Shown: positions 26,284-35,486, counted from the first letter of the stretch. The stretch: 64,000 nt of DNA from Terriglobia bacterium (GCA_009838515.1 VXRL01000031.1:13765-77764); one strand, 5' to 3'. The notes: a model not told the origin generated them from the sequence alone. Made by a program: numbers and translations.

Positions 26284-27249
26284 CTATGGCAGGTAGTCGT
26301 CGAGGTCGATCCGTAGCACGGCCTCGATCTCCGGCGAGTTGATGTTGTCCATGGTGACGACGTGCGTCTTGGTGTCGATCCGCTTCGGCGGCGTCTCACC
26401 GCGCAAGGCCGTCAGGACGGTCTGAACAGCGCGCCGCCCGATCTCGAACGGATCTTGGACGACCAACGCGCTGATGACGCCCTCGCGGAAGTCGCCCTCT
26501 AGCGTGTCGGTCCAGTCGAAGCCGACCAGTTTCACCTGATCGACCAGTTCTCGGTTCCGCAGTGCGGTGGATGCGCCCACGGTGGCTGGCTCGGCGGAGG
26601 TGAACATGCCGTCGAGATCGGGATGTGCAGTGAGCATGTTCTCGGCCGCGGCCAGCGCCAGCGCTCTGTCCGACTGGCAGTACTTGAAGTCGACGATCTC
26701 AATGCGCGGATACTTCTTGGCGAGCGCTTCCTCGAAGCCACGTTCCCGTTCCATCGTCGAGGAGGATCCCGGCACATTCTTGATGACGGCGATCTTGCCG
26801 GACCGGGCAAGGATCTCGGCCAGCTTGTCGGCTGCCTGGACGCCCGCCTCGTAGTTATTGCTCGACACGAACGAGACGTACTCGTCGGTGTTGATCCCAG
26901 AATCGAAGATCGTCACCGGGATGCCCTCTTTTGTGGCGCGCTCAACCACCGATACGAGGGCGGTGGCTTCTGTCGGAGCGAGCACCAAGCCGTCCACGCG
27001 GGAGTTGATCATCGCTTCCACGATTTCGATTTGGCGGGAGAACTCCGTTTCGGCGGACGGGCCCTGCCACTCGATTGCGACGCCGGCTTCTTTGGCGGCC
27101 TCGTCGGTCCCCGCACGTACCGCGATCCAGAACTCGTGGGCAACGGCCTTCGGCACCACCCCAATGCGGACCATGTCGGAGCGATTGCAATTTATAGTGG
27201 CCGCCATGAGCACTGAGGCCAGTAAAGTGAGCAGAAGAGTCTTGCGCAT
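26284..27249 (-). CDS. Periplasmic sugar-binding protein (ABC substrate-binding, LacI/ribose type)
   Basis: Protein of 321 aa of the Periplasmic_Binding_Protein type 1 fold (RbsB-like). A signal (RKTLLLTLLASVLMAATINC) may be a lipoprotein signal, although the box is not canonical. Motifs include RIGVVPKAVAHEFW, EAMINSRVDGLVLAPTEA, GIPVTIFDSGIN, SSNNYEAGVQAADKLAE, AAENMLTAHPDLDGMFTSAE and LVGFDWTDT. ATG 27249 has GAAGG upstream; the frame is open to 27597 without family resemblance. No permease or ATPase gene lies nearby, so its transporter is elsewhere, or it acts as a sensor. Confidence 0.88.
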   Translation of the reverse strand: MRKTLLLTLLASVLMAATINCNRSDMVRIGVVPKAVAHEFWIAVRAGTDEAAKEAGVAIEWQGPSAETEFSRQIEIVEAMINSRVDGLVLAPTEATALVSVVERATKEGIPVTIFDSGINTDEYVSFVSSNNYEAGVQAADKLAEILARSGKIAVIKNVPGSSSTMERERGFEEALAKKYPRIEIVDFKYCQSDRALALAAAENMLTAHPDLDGMFTSAEPATVGASTALRNRELVDQVKLVGFDWTDTLEGDFREGVISALVVQDPFEIGRRAVQTVLTALRGETPPKRIDTKTHVVTMDNINSPEIEAVLRIDLDDYLP

Positions 27250-27510
27250 GACGCTGCCTTCTATGTTCGTTGAGACGCCAGCGGGTTGCAACCGTGCAGG
27301 TGGAGTTGCCGATCCGAGCGTTCGTGGCGCGCCGGTCAGGCGGCACCGTCGAGCGGGGCCAAAGATTGTAGCTAGCGTCCTAGCAGGCCGCTCCTGTGCG
27401 GAGCGCGGTACCCGACATGCTGCGCGTTTGACCAGAGCGGTATTGCATTGAGACAAGGCGAGCCCGAGACGATTTCCCCCACAACTATAGTGAGAGCTAG
27501 GGGGCCTCGC

Positions 27511-28059
27511 ATGCCGATTGCAGAGGATGAGAGAGCAATTCTCGAGGTCTTGGATGCTTTGGTCGGTCAGGCTGCGGTCCAGCAAGAGCTGGGCCACGTT
27601 GGGTCACGGCTTGAACAGAGGCTCGAAGCGGATCAGTCCTCGCTTCTGGCTTGGGAACCGGTCGACCTCTCGTTGTATGGTGGCCCCGTCCCAGATGGGA
27701 TTCTGTCCAGCTGGGTCTTCGTGTTGAGGGCGAAGACCAACTCGGGAGCTGAACGACATCCCAACAGCATCCAGCGTGTCATGTCGTTCAGGGGCTCTGC
27801 CGACTTGCAAACGCAAGTTGGAGAGCAGCCACGAGAGACCTGGACATCTAACCATCTGGTTAGCCAGCCAACAGCTCCGCTGGAAGACCGCTGGCTTTCA
27901 ATTCCGTGCGGCGCTTGGCACCAAGGAGTCATGGGTGTTGAAAACTGGGTAGTCGTCTCATTCCACACAGTCTTGGCACAAGACCTTATCGAAGAGCGCC
28001 CTGCCAGCAAGAGAGGCGAGACTCTGCAACGCACCTACATCCCAAGAGGAGACAGCTAA
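27511..28059 (+). CDS. Cupin-like protein of unknown function
   Basis: Protein of 182 aa, no signal peptide. An N-terminal helical part (EDERAILEVLDALVGQAAVQQELG) is followed by a beta-rich part that reads like a small cupin: SWVFVLRAKTNSG, ERHPNSIQRVMSFRGSADLQ, and RWLSIPCGAWHQGVMGVENWVVVSFHT, where His residues could bind a metal. I cannot name a family. The gene has visibly lower GC than its neighbours. AGGGGG lies about 8 nt before the ATG at 27511, and TATAGT (27485-27490) could be its -10. Possibly acquired. Confidence 0.68.
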   Translation: MPIAEDERAILEVLDALVGQAAVQQELGHVGSRLEQRLEADQSSLLAWEPVDLSLYGGPVPDGILSSWVFVLRAKTNSGAERHPNSIQRVMSFRGSADLQTQVGEQPRETWTSNHLVSQPTAPLEDRWLSIPCGAWHQGVMGVENWVVVSFHTVLAQDLIEERPASKRGETLQRTYIPRGDS

Positions 28060-28274
28060 ACAGAGCTTCGCCTGCGTGGTCAAGGTGTCCGGCGCAGGTC
28101 ACAGGTGCTTGACGGACCTTCGACTAGGATCTTCGCGCCTGCGCTTAGATTGATAGCGCGCTCGTTTCCGTGCTCGTCGGAAGGGGCGATTGATCCGTCC
28201 TCGGCGCCCCGCTCACATAAGCCGTCCACACTCGTTCCACGTGGCCCGCGGCCGGACGATCGATCCCGTGCACT

Positions 28275-29753
28275 TCAGCGGGCCAGTGCCTGAAGCTCTT
28301 CCGCTGCCGATATGACGGCCCGGTCCCTGCGGATCTCGACCTCGTCTCCGGCGGCGACGCCCAGCGTGAGATTCAACGCTTCCTGCTTGAGTCCGGCGCG
28401 GATGAAGTCCAGCGTTGATGACCACTCTGCCAGCGACGGACGGATGCGGCGCTGGGAAAGGTAGAACTGGAATTCGTCGAGCAAGGCGTTGTCTGGCTCG
28501 AACGATTCGTCGATTTGGCTGCGGCCGGCGATGTGGTCGCGGGCAAATTCCAAGAACGAGTTGCTCCCCAGCAGGATCTGCTCCAGCTGCGAGAGTGGCC
28601 GGGGCGGAATCTCGGCGTCGGGAATGATGCCGCCGAGGCGTTCGGCCGGCTCGGCGGCTGCCGAGCAGGGCGAGAGCTGGAACTCCCCGCAGCGGCCCAG
28701 CCAGCGTTGGATCGTGCGCTCGGAGGGAGTCTGGTAGAAGGCGGTGGTTAGTGCCAGGGCCGTGGCCCCGCTGAGCTCGAAAACGCTCTGCACCAATCCC
28801 TTTCCGAAGCTCTGCTGGCCTAGGATCCGTGCCCGCCCGTGATCTTGCAGCGCGCCAGCCACGAGTTCTGCTGCGCTCGCCGTGCGGCTGTCGATCAGGA
28901 TCCGCACCGGGAACCGGTACGGGCGCAGGCCCTCGGGCACCAGCAACTCCTCCTTGGGCCCGCCCCGTCCGCTCACCCAAAGAATGCGTTGTCCGGGCGA
29001 GAGGAAGAATGCAGCGACCTGCACTGCGACTTCCACGATGCCACCAGGATTTCCGCGCAGGTCCAGCACAAGCCCCCGGAGCTCCGCTCCTCCTAGAGCG
29101 GCGATGGCCTGATTGAGTTCGAACGCTGTTTCCGCTTCGAAGTTGAGCACCTTGGCGTAGGCGATCCCCGGCTGGAGCAGGAAGCTGCGCGATACGCTGG
29201 GATCCGCCATTTCGGCCGGGACCAGCGTCATGTCCAGCAGGTTGGGGAAGTTGGGCCTTCGAACCAGCAGCTGCGCCCTGTCTTGCCGGGCGCTGCCCAG
29301 CACCGCGACCAGCTGTTGGATCGGCAGTTGGGCCAGCGGCTGCCCGTTGAGGACGACGATCTCGTCGCCGGGCGCTATTCCGGCCCGTGCCGACGGACTG
29401 TCCGGCAGCGTCTGGAGCACGATGACCCGGCCGGGCAGCAAGTTGACCACGCTTCCAAAGCCCTTTTCGGTCGAGCGTTGCATTTCGCGCAGGCTTTCGA
29501 ATTGAGACGGGTTCAGGAACGACGAGTGTGGATCGAGCGTCCACAGCATCGCTGGCAGGGCGCCGCCGTAGATCGCCTCTTGCGGATCGAAGTCGCGCGC
29601 TAAGCGTTTGTCAAGCAGGCCGAGGACTTCGAGGAAGCGTTTCGCTTCCGACTCGAGGGCTGCCGCCGGGTCTGGCCCGGAAACCGCCTGACCGTATGCG
29701 GCGGAGGCCGCCAGAAGCAGCCCGATCCCCATCTTGACGGGCCGCGATCGCAC
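28275..29753 (-). CDS. Carboxyl-terminal processing peptidase (S41 family)
   Basis: Periplasmic serine protease of 492 aa. After a signal (VRSRPVKMGIGLLLAASAAYG) come the CtpA N-terminal helices (TLDPHSSFLNPSQF), a PDZ domain (about 100-190; VIVLQTLPDSPSARAGIAPGDEIVVLNG), and the S41 core: LRGLVLDLRGNPGG, the catalytic Ser in RTASAAELVAGALQDHGRA and Lys in GQQSFGKGLVQ. GTG 29753 is favoured because it gives a positive n-region and TATAAT lies 9 nt upstream; ATG 29732 is the alternative. Divergent from the sigma factor gene. Confidence 0.92.
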   Translation of the reverse strand: MRSRPVKMGIGLLLAASAAYGQAVSGPDPAAALESEAKRFLEVLGLLDKRLARDFDPQEAIYGGALPAMLWTLDPHSSFLNPSQFESLREMQRSTEKGFGSVVNLLPGRVIVLQTLPDSPSARAGIAPGDEIVVLNGQPLAQLPIQQLVAVLGSARQDRAQLLVRRPNFPNLLDMTLVPAEMADPSVSRSFLLQPGIAYAKVLNFEAETAFELNQAIAALGGAELRGLVLDLRGNPGGIVEVAVQVAAFFLSPGQRILWVSGRGGPKEELLVPEGLRPYRFPVRILIDSRTASAAELVAGALQDHGRARILGQQSFGKGLVQSVFELSGATALALTTAFYQTPSERTIQRWLGRCGEFQLSPCSAAAEPAERLGGIIPDAEIPPRPLSQLEQILLGSNSFLEFARDHIAGRSQIDESFEPDNALLDEFQFYLSQRRIRPSLAEWSSTLDFIRAGLKQEALNLTLGVAAGDEVEIRRDRAVISAAEELQALAR

Positions 29754-29762
29754 GTCAAGCAA

Positions 29763-29768
29763 ATTATA
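29763..29768 (-). promoter_or_regulatory. -10 hexamer TATAAT of the S41 peptidase
   Basis: A perfect TATAAT on the reverse strand ends 9 nt before the GTG at 29753. TTGAGG at 29784-29789 is a possible -35 with a short 15-nt spacer. With this spacing the mRNA would be leaderless or nearly so. Confidence 0.5.
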
Positions 29769-29769
29769 T

Positions 29770-29798
29770 TTGACACCCGCCCGCCTCAATTGTTAAAT
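29770..29798 (+). promoter_or_regulatory. Sigma-70 promoter of the rpoD-like gene
   Basis: TTGACA (29770-29775) and TTAAAT (29793-29798) are separated by 17 nt. The start codon is 78 nt further and has a perfect AAGGAGGT ribosome site. The promoter region is AT-rich against a GC-rich background and overlaps the divergent peptidase promoter. Confidence 0.6.
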
Positions 29799-29876
29799 AA
29801 TGTCAAGTTCATGTAAGGAGGGGGGCAACCAAATCGAGCCGTGCTGCGTCCAATCTAACTGAAGGAGGTAAACGCA

Positions 29877-31319
29877 ATGCTACGCAGAAGGCTGCGTGAC
29901 CGGACGGCGCGCGCACAGGCCAATTTGCGTGCCGAGCAGGATGGCGAGTTAGACGACGGCGTGATCGAGCGGAACGCGCGCGCAAACAGCAACGAGCGCG
30001 AAGAGGCCTCTGCGCCCGAGGACAACGTCCGCCTGTACCTGTCCGAGATTGGCATGGTGCCGCTGCTGGACAGCGAGGGCGAAGTGCGCCTCGCCAAGAA
30101 GCTGGAGTCTGCCGAGGCCCGCATGCGTGCGGTGCTCTCGCAGAGTTCCTGGCTGTGGCGCGAGTTGCGCGAGTTGCAGCAGCGCCTGCGTCGGAACCCC
30201 CAATTGGGCAGGCAGTTGATCGCGGGCGTCGGCGGGGCCGACGCCGACACCGTGGAGACGGGCATGCGCGGCCTCAAGCAGCGCTTGGGCCGGATCATCC
30301 GCATGCTGCAGAACCTAGAGCAGAGCAAGGCCGCTTGGGACGAGGCCGGAGCGCTCAACATCGCGGAGAACCGTGCCCTGCGCTGGGCGTATTACAGGGA
30401 GCTGGTAGCCCTTTCGCGCGCGATCCGCAGGCTGCCGCTGGATCCGGACGTGTGGCGGTCGTACGCGACCCGCTTCACGCGGGAGGTCGAGCGGCTGGGC
30501 GGCCAAGAGACGATTGGAGAAGCCTGGCTTCCGATAGGGGCCTCCGAAGGTCGGCGCCAGCTGGCGCGGCTGCAGCGGGCCCAAGGCCAGGCCGAGGTAA
30601 CCAAGAACGCCTTGATCGAGGCCAACTTGCGGCTTGTGGTGTCGGTGGCCAAGAAGTTCGTAAACCGGGGCCTGCACCTGCTGGACCTCATCCAAGAGGG
30701 CAACATCGGCTTGGCCCGAGCGGTCGAGAAGTTCGACTACCGACGCGGCTTCAAGTTCTCGACCTACGCCACATGGTGGATTCGACAGGCTGTCATGCGG
30801 GCGCTGTCCGACCAGTCGCGAACCGTCCGCGTGCCGGTGCACATGAACGAGCAGCTCAACAAGTTCAACCGGGCGCTCCACCTGCTCGAGCGAGAGCATG
30901 GGCGGACTCCTTCGAACGAGGAGGTCGCCGAGTATCTCGAAGTGGACATCGACAAGGTGGAGATGCTGCGCCTGATCGGCCTCTCGCCGGTGTCGTTGGA
31001 GACCCGTGTTGGCCCTGATGGGGATTCGACCCTGGCAGAGATGCTCGAGGACAAGCACGCGGCTTCGCCCATGCAGGAGCTGGTCGATGGCGACCTTGTG
31101 GGCGAGACCGCTGGAATCTTGGAGTCGCTGCCGGAGATGGAACGCAGGGTGCTGCAGCTGCGCTTCGGCATCGGCCACGAGCGCCAGCACACGCTGCAGG
31201 AGATCGGCGAGAAGTTCGGCCTCACGCGGGAGCGGATCCGTCAGCTCGAGCTCAAGGCTCTGGCGGACCTGCGCCAGCCCGAGCAGGCGGCAACACTGCG
31301 CTACTTGCTGCCGATCTGA
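29877..31319 (+). CDS. RNA polymerase sigma factor, sigma-70 family (RpoD-like)
   Basis: Sigma factor of 480 aa. Region 1.2 is at about 45-80 ([21 protein letters not shown]); a non-conserved helical insert follows (about 85-240). Region 2 has [41 protein letters not shown] and [15 protein letters not shown], region 3 has [16 protein letters not shown], and region 4.2 has [19 protein letters not shown]. Region 1.1 is replaced by a short charged N-terminus. Strong Shine-Dalgarno AAGGAGGT. The conservation in 2.3-2.4 supports a primary or closely related housekeeping sigma. Confidence 0.93.
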   Translation: MLRRRLRDRTARAQANLRAEQDGELDDGVIERNARANSNEREEASAPEDNVRLYLSEIGMVPLLDSEGEVRLAKKLESAEARMRAVLSQSSWLWRELRELQQRLRRNPQLGRQLIAGVGGADADTVETGMRGLKQRLGRIIRMLQNLEQSKAAWDEAGALNIAENRALRWAYYRELVALSRAIRRLPLDPDVWRSYATRFTREVERLGGQETIGEAWLPIGASEGRRQLARLQRAQGQAEVTKNALIEANLRLVVSVAKKFVNRGLHLLDLIQEGNIGLARAVEKFDYRRGFKFSTYATWWIRQAVMRALSDQSRTVRVPVHMNEQLNKFNRALHLLEREHGRTPSNEEVAEYLEVDIDKVEMLRLIGLSPVSLETRVGPDGDSTLAEMLEDKHAASPMQELVDGDLVGETAGILESLPEMERRVLQLRFGIGHERQHTLQEIGEKFGLTRERIRQLELKALADLRQPEQAATLRYLLPI

Positions 31320-31330
31320 TCCGCCGGGCG

Positions 31331-31371
31331 CCCGAGGGATGCAGCGATCCGTCCGCTGCATCCCGTTCGGG
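31331..31371 (+). terminator. Strong hairpin after the sigma factor gene
   Basis: Arms at 31336-31346 and 31354-31364 pair perfectly over 11 bp (GGGATGCAGCG with its complement) around a 7-nt loop. CCCGA (31331-31335) and TCGGG (31367-31371) extend the stem past a 2-nt bulge. It starts 12 nt after the stop. No T-tract. Confidence 0.6.
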
Positions 31372-31393
31372 CATGGCGGCTCCCGTCGCGGTG

Positions 31394-31423
31394 CCGCCGG
31401 CAGCCGCACGGCGCTGCCGGCGG
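31394..31423 (+). terminator. Second strong hairpin upstream of the DUF4159 gene
   Basis: CCGCCGGCAGC (31394-31404) pairs perfectly over 11 bp with 31413-31423 around an 8-nt loop, followed by TTCAGATGT. With the hairpin before it, it separates the sigma gene from the MoxR operon. Confidence 0.5.
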
Positions 31424-31480
31424 TTCAGATGTGCCCTGCCGCTGTGGTACTCTCATGGGCGCCCGCGCAACGGGTGGCGC

Positions 31481-32284
31481 ATGTTCAAGATGGGGTATCG
31501 TCGCTTGGCTCCGTGGATTGTGCTGCTGCTGTTGGCGGCAGCGCCGTGCCTCTGGGCACTGCAGTTCTGGGGCCGCGGTTACGACGGAGATCCGCGCGCT
31601 TACGACTTCGACCCGGACCCTAGGGGCGAGTTCCAGTTCGTGCGCTATGCGTATGGGTCGAATGATGGTTACGGCCGGCGAGGGCGCGGCGGCTGGCGCA
31701 CGGACTGGCCGGCTGCGGAATACCACCTTACGAATGGCATCAGTCGGCTGACGATGATCGACACCGCCTATGGCGGCAAGTTCTTCGATCCGCTGGACGA
31801 CGAGCTCTTCGACTACCCGTGGATCTACGCCGTGGAAGTCGGGCGCTGGTACTTGGACGATCGCGAGGCCGAGCGCCTGCGGGAGTACTTGCTGCGCGGA
31901 GGCTTCTTGGTGGTGGACGATTTCCACGGCGCGGCCGAGTGGGCCGGCTTCGCCTCCAGCATGCAGCGCGTGTTCCCCGACCGGCCAATCGTCGAGATCC
32001 CCGACAACGACCCGCTCTTGCACACGCTGTACGACCTTGACCAGCGCACGCAGATTCCTGGCATCCAATACCTGTGGTCGGGCACTCCTTACGAGAAGAA
32101 CGGTTACACGCCGCATTGGCGGGGCGTCTATGACGATGACGGGCGACTGATGGTGGCGATCAACTTCAACATGGACATGGGCGACGCTTGGGAGCATGCC
32201 GACCTTCCGGAGTATCCCGAGAACATGACCGCGCTTGCCTATCGGTTCGCTGTCAACTACGTCATTTACGCAATGACGCATTAG
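31481..32284 (+). CDS. DUF4159 domain protein
   Basis: Exported or membrane-anchored protein of 267 aa. An N-terminal hydrophobic segment (APWIVLLLLAAAPCLWALQFW) precedes a DUF4159 domain, which has a glutamine-amidotransferase-like fold: EFQFVRYAYGSN, FDYPWIYAVEVGRWYLDD, LREYLLRGGFLVVDDFHGA, PDRPIVEIPDNDPLLHTLYD. ATG 31481 was chosen (ATG 31490 also possible); the longer frame from 31373 would cross the second hairpin. First gene of a nine-gene unit; DUF4159 proteins commonly accompany MoxR/vWA genes. Confidence 0.85.
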   Translation: MFKMGYRRLAPWIVLLLLAAAPCLWALQFWGRGYDGDPRAYDFDPDPRGEFQFVRYAYGSNDGYGRRGRGGWRTDWPAAEYHLTNGISRLTMIDTAYGGKFFDPLDDELFDYPWIYAVEVGRWYLDDREAERLREYLLRGGFLVVDDFHGAAEWAGFASSMQRVFPDRPIVEIPDNDPLLHTLYDLDQRTQIPGIQYLWSGTPYEKNGYTPHWRGVYDDDGRLMVAINFNMDMGDAWEHADLPEYPENMTALAYRFAVNYVIYAMTH

Positions 32285-32295
32285 AGTGGCAGCCG

Positions 32296-34548
32296 GTGTT
32301 CGAATTCTTGTTCAAGTACCCGCTCGCGGCGTACCGGAAGGGCGAATTCCTGTTCGCCACGGGCTGGTCGGTTTGGTTGCTGGCCGCGCTGGCAGCGGTC
32401 GCGGCGCTCGGATTGCTGGTGTATGCCCGCCGGGTTCCTAGCCGACTGACCGGCGCGGCACTGTGGGGCGTGTGGGCTCTGCAGGTCGCGACTGCCACGC
32501 TTGTGTTGGTGCTCTTGTGGCAGCCGGCGCTGGCGGTGCAGTCGCTCAAGAGCCGCCAGAACGCTGTTGCCGTGCTAGTGGACACCTCGAGCAGCATGTC
32601 GCTGGTCGAAGACGGGCTCTCGCGGCTGGCCCGGGCGGCCGGGGCTCTGCAGGAGACGGTGATGCCCGCTCTGGCGGAGAAGTTCCGCGTGCGCTTGTAT
32701 GGCTTCTCGGCCAAGCCTGAACGGATCGGCTCGCTGCGGCAGGAGGACATCCCGCCGCCCGGCGCGAGCAGCGGCGTGGGAGAGTCCGTCCTCAGCGTCC
32801 TGCGTGAATCGACGGCTGTGCCGCTGGGAGCGCTGCTCGTCGTCAGCGACGGCGCGGACAACAGCGGCCGGTTCGACCGCGAGCTAGCTGCCGAGATCCG
32901 CAAGTACAACGTGCCCGTGCACGCGGTTGGAGTAGGCCGCGAGCGCATCCTTGGTGACGTCGAACTCTCCGACGTGGCGGTCTCTTCCGAGGCTCTTCCC
33001 AGATCCAGGGTCAGCGCACAGCTCACCTTGAGGCACGATGGCGAGGCCGAGCGCGCCACGCGCGTCACGGTTCGCGATGGCTCCAGCGTGCTTGCGAGCC
33101 AGCCCGTGACGCTGAGGCCGGGCGAGCCCGTGCGCCGCGAGTGGATCGATTTTGGGGCGGGAGAATCCGGGGTTCGCGATCTGACGTTCACTGTCGAGCC
33201 CATTCCGGGAGAGGAGATCTTAGGCAACAACCAGCGCCGCCGCGTGCTCGACGTGCCGCGCCGCCGCCGCCGCATCCTCTACGCCGAGGGCGAGCCGCGC
33301 TGGCAGTACAAGTTCATGCGCCGCGCCGTGCAGAAGGATGCCAGTGTCCAACTGGTGACCATGTTGCGGACGTCGACCAACAAGTTCTACCGCCAGGGAG
33401 TCGACACGCCAGAAGAACTCGAAGGCGGCTTCCCCGGAGAGGAGGAGGAGCTATTCGCCTACGACGCGCTGATCATAGGCAGCTTCGAAGCGGCCTTCTT
33501 CACGCCCAAGCAGCAGGTGGCCATCAGGGAATTTGTCAGTCGGCGCGGGGGCACGCTGTTGATGCTGGCCGGGCCCAACGGCCTCGGGGCCGGAGGCTGG
33601 CAGAATTCTGAAATTGTCGATGCCCTGCCAGCCGTGCTTGAACCGGGCGACACCTCGTTTGTCCGGGAGAAGGTCACGGTCGAGATCGCGCGGCAGGGCC
33701 GCGACTCACTGATCAGCCGCCTGTCGCCCGATTCCGAAGAGAACGCTCGACTGTGGGCTGAAATGCCGCAGTTGGCGGATTTCCAGCGCATCGGCGCGCT
33801 CAAGCCTGCTGCGCTGACGTTGATGTCGTTGCAGTACGGCGTCGATACCCTGCCTCTGCTGGTGCGCCAGAACTACGGGCGCGGGCGCTCCATGATCTTC
33901 GCCACGGGAGGGAGCTGGCGCTGGCGCATGGGCCTGCCCAGTGACGACGAGCGCCATGACACCTTCTGGCGCCAGATGTTTCGGGCCCTGGTGGTCGATT
34001 CCGCTGATCCCGTCAGGCTTACGACGGACCGTTCCAACTATGCCGACGAGTCCCGCGTACAGCTCCGGACAGAAGTACGGGACAAGCGCTACGAGCCTGC
34101 CAACAACGCGCGCGTGAGCGCGACCGTCACGCCTGAGGAGGGTCCGTCGAGGACCTTTGCGCTGCGGCCATCCGCGAGCGAGCAGGGAGTGTACGAGGCC
34201 GAAGTCGATGCTGCAGACTTAGGTGTGTACCTCGTGGAAACGGTCGCGCATCTGGGAGACGAGCGGCTGGGCGCGGACACGCTGCACTTCCGGCGAGAGG
34301 GCGGTGTGGCAGAGTACTTTCACCCGGAGCGGAACAGCAGCCTTCTGGCCCGCCTGGCCGATCAAACGGGGGGCAGTTACTGGGAACTGGACGAATTGGA
34401 GGGCCTGCCCTCTGAGATAGGCTTTTCCGAGGCCGGCATCACGACTCGCGAGGTGCTGGACCTGTGGGACATGCCCGCGTTGTTCCTGCTGCTGATCTTG
34501 CTGCGCGCGGCGGAGTGGCTGTTGCGCAAGCGCTGGGGGGTTATATGA
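32296..34548 (+). CDS. Membrane protein with von Willebrand A and amidotransferase-like domains
   Basis: Protein of 750 aa. Two N-terminal helices (WLLAALAAVAALGLLVYA and VATATLVLVLLW) precede a vWA domain with an intact MIDAS start (VDTSSSMS) and LVVSDGADNSGRF. A CARDB-like beta domain follows (about 240-320), then a class-I glutamine-amidotransferase-like domain (DALIIGSFEAAFFTPKQQVAIREFV, GGTLLMLAGPNG) without an obvious catalytic Cys. A second beta region and a C-terminal helix (PALFLLLILLRAAEWLL) complete it. GTG 32296 is 11 nt after the previous stop. The stop overlaps the next ATG (ATGA). Confidence 0.85.
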   Translation: MFEFLFKYPLAAYRKGEFLFATGWSVWLLAALAAVAALGLLVYARRVPSRLTGAALWGVWALQVATATLVLVLLWQPALAVQSLKSRQNAVAVLVDTSSSMSLVEDGLSRLARAAGALQETVMPALAEKFRVRLYGFSAKPERIGSLRQEDIPPPGASSGVGESVLSVLRESTAVPLGALLVVSDGADNSGRFDRELAAEIRKYNVPVHAVGVGRERILGDVELSDVAVSSEALPRSRVSAQLTLRHDGEAERATRVTVRDGSSVLASQPVTLRPGEPVRREWIDFGAGESGVRDLTFTVEPIPGEEILGNNQRRRVLDVPRRRRRILYAEGEPRWQYKFMRRAVQKDASVQLVTMLRTSTNKFYRQGVDTPEELEGGFPGEEEELFAYDALIIGSFEAAFFTPKQQVAIREFVSRRGGTLLMLAGPNGLGAGGWQNSEIVDALPAVLEPGDTSFVREKVTVEIARQGRDSLISRLSPDSEENARLWAEMPQLADFQRIGALKPAALTLMSLQYGVDTLPLLVRQNYGRGRSMIFATGGSWRWRMGLPSDDERHDTFWRQMFRALVVDSADPVRLTTDRSNYADESRVQLRTEVRDKRYEPANNARVSATVTPEEGPSRTFALRPSASEQGVYEAEVDAADLGVYLVETVAHLGDERLGADTLHFRREGGVAEYFHPERNSSLLARLADQTGGSYWELDELEGLPSEIGFSEAGITTREVLDLWDMPALFLLLILLRAAEWLLRKRWGVI

Positions 34549-35486
34549 CGGGGCTCGCCAAGAGGCGGACACTTCTCGTCGCCTGCGCCCTGGCGCTATG
34601 GGTCGGCCTGCCCTGCGGAGCGCCGGCAGCGACGCACTTCTTGCTCGTCGAGGGCCTTGGCGGCGAGCGGCGCTACTCCGAGAGCTTCCGCGAGCAGATC
34701 AGCGGGATGCTGGCCGCAGTGCGGCGCACCGCCGGCGAGGAGGCTCTAATCACGGTGCTGGCGGGCACGGACGCGACAGCAGGACGAATCGAGTCAGCGT
34801 TCGGCGCGCTGGCCGGAAGGGTCAGCCCGGGGGACGCGCTGGCAGTGTTCCTCGTCGGACACGGTTCCCACGATGGCGGCGGCTACAAGTTCAACATCCC
34901 TGGGCCGGACGTTACCGGTGCGCAGCTGAAGCTCTGGCTGGACGCCGTGCCGGCGGCGAGGCAACTGGTGGTCAGCACTACCAGCTCCAGCGGAGGCGCC
35001 TTAGACACGCTCAAGGGGGCGCGGCGGGTCGTCATCACGGCGACCAAGAACGGTCGCGAAAAGAACGCGACTGTGTTCGGCGAGTACTTCGCCGAGGCAT
35101 TCGCTGCGACCGAGGCGGACACCAACAAGAACGAAAGCATCTCCGCGCTCGAGGCGTTCCAGTACGCCGAGAGCAAGGTCAAAGCCCACTACGCGGATCA
35201 CCAGCGGCTCGCGACCGAGCACCCGCAATTGCAGGGCGAGCGGGCCGAGAGCTTCATGCTGGCCCGGCTCGGGGAGGCTGCCGCGCTGGCGGAGGATCCG
35301 TCCACGCGGGAGCTGTTGGATCGTCGCGAGAGCTTGGAGCTCAAGATCGCCGACCTGACTGCTCGCAAGGACGAGCTCTCCCAATCTGAATTCCTGCAGG
35401 AACTGGAAGCGCTGCTGTTGGAAATGGCAGAGATCCAGCGACAGATCGCAGGGGAGCAAGCCGGCTCCGGCGGGGAGCGACAGTAA
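34545..35486 (+). CDS. Exported C13/caspase-like protein lacking the catalytic cysteine
   Basis: Protein of 313 aa with a signal peptide (TLLVACALALWVGLPCGAPA). The fold resembles clan CD peptidases: HFLLVEGLGG, DALAVFLVGHGSHDGGGYKFN (H106 at the catalytic His position), RQLVVSTTSSSGGALDTL, then RVVITATKNGREKNATVFGEYFAEAF. At the end of strand 4, where clan CD enzymes carry Cys, it has STTSSSG (144-150), with no Cys. The C-terminal 110 residues are charged helices. It overlaps the previous gene (ATGA) and the next (TAATG), so it is tightly coupled. Probably a scaffold or a Ser/Thr variant. Confidence 0.75.
   Translation: MTGLAKRRTLLVACALALWVGLPCGAPAATHFLLVEGLGGERRYSESFREQISGMLAAVRRTAGEEALITVLAGTDATAGRIESAFGALAGRVSPGDALAVFLVGHGSHDGGGYKFNIPGPDVTGAQLKLWLDAVPAARQLVVSTTSSSGGALDTLKGARRVVITATKNGREKNATVFGEYFAEAFAATEADTNKNESISALEAFQYAESKVKAHYADHQRLATEHPQLQGERAESFMLARLGEAAALAEDPSTRELLDRRESLELKIADLTARKDELSQSEFLQELEALLLEMAEIQRQIAGEQAGSGGERQ

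Noticed and set aside
25221..26399. 392-codon reverse frame opposite the ornithine aminotransferase
   Set aside because: The forward frame carries all PLP-enzyme signatures.
32188..32295. Upstream extension of the vWA protein
   Set aside because: The extension overlaps the DUF4159 gene in another frame and has no membrane or domain character; GTG 32296 gives the expected N-terminus.
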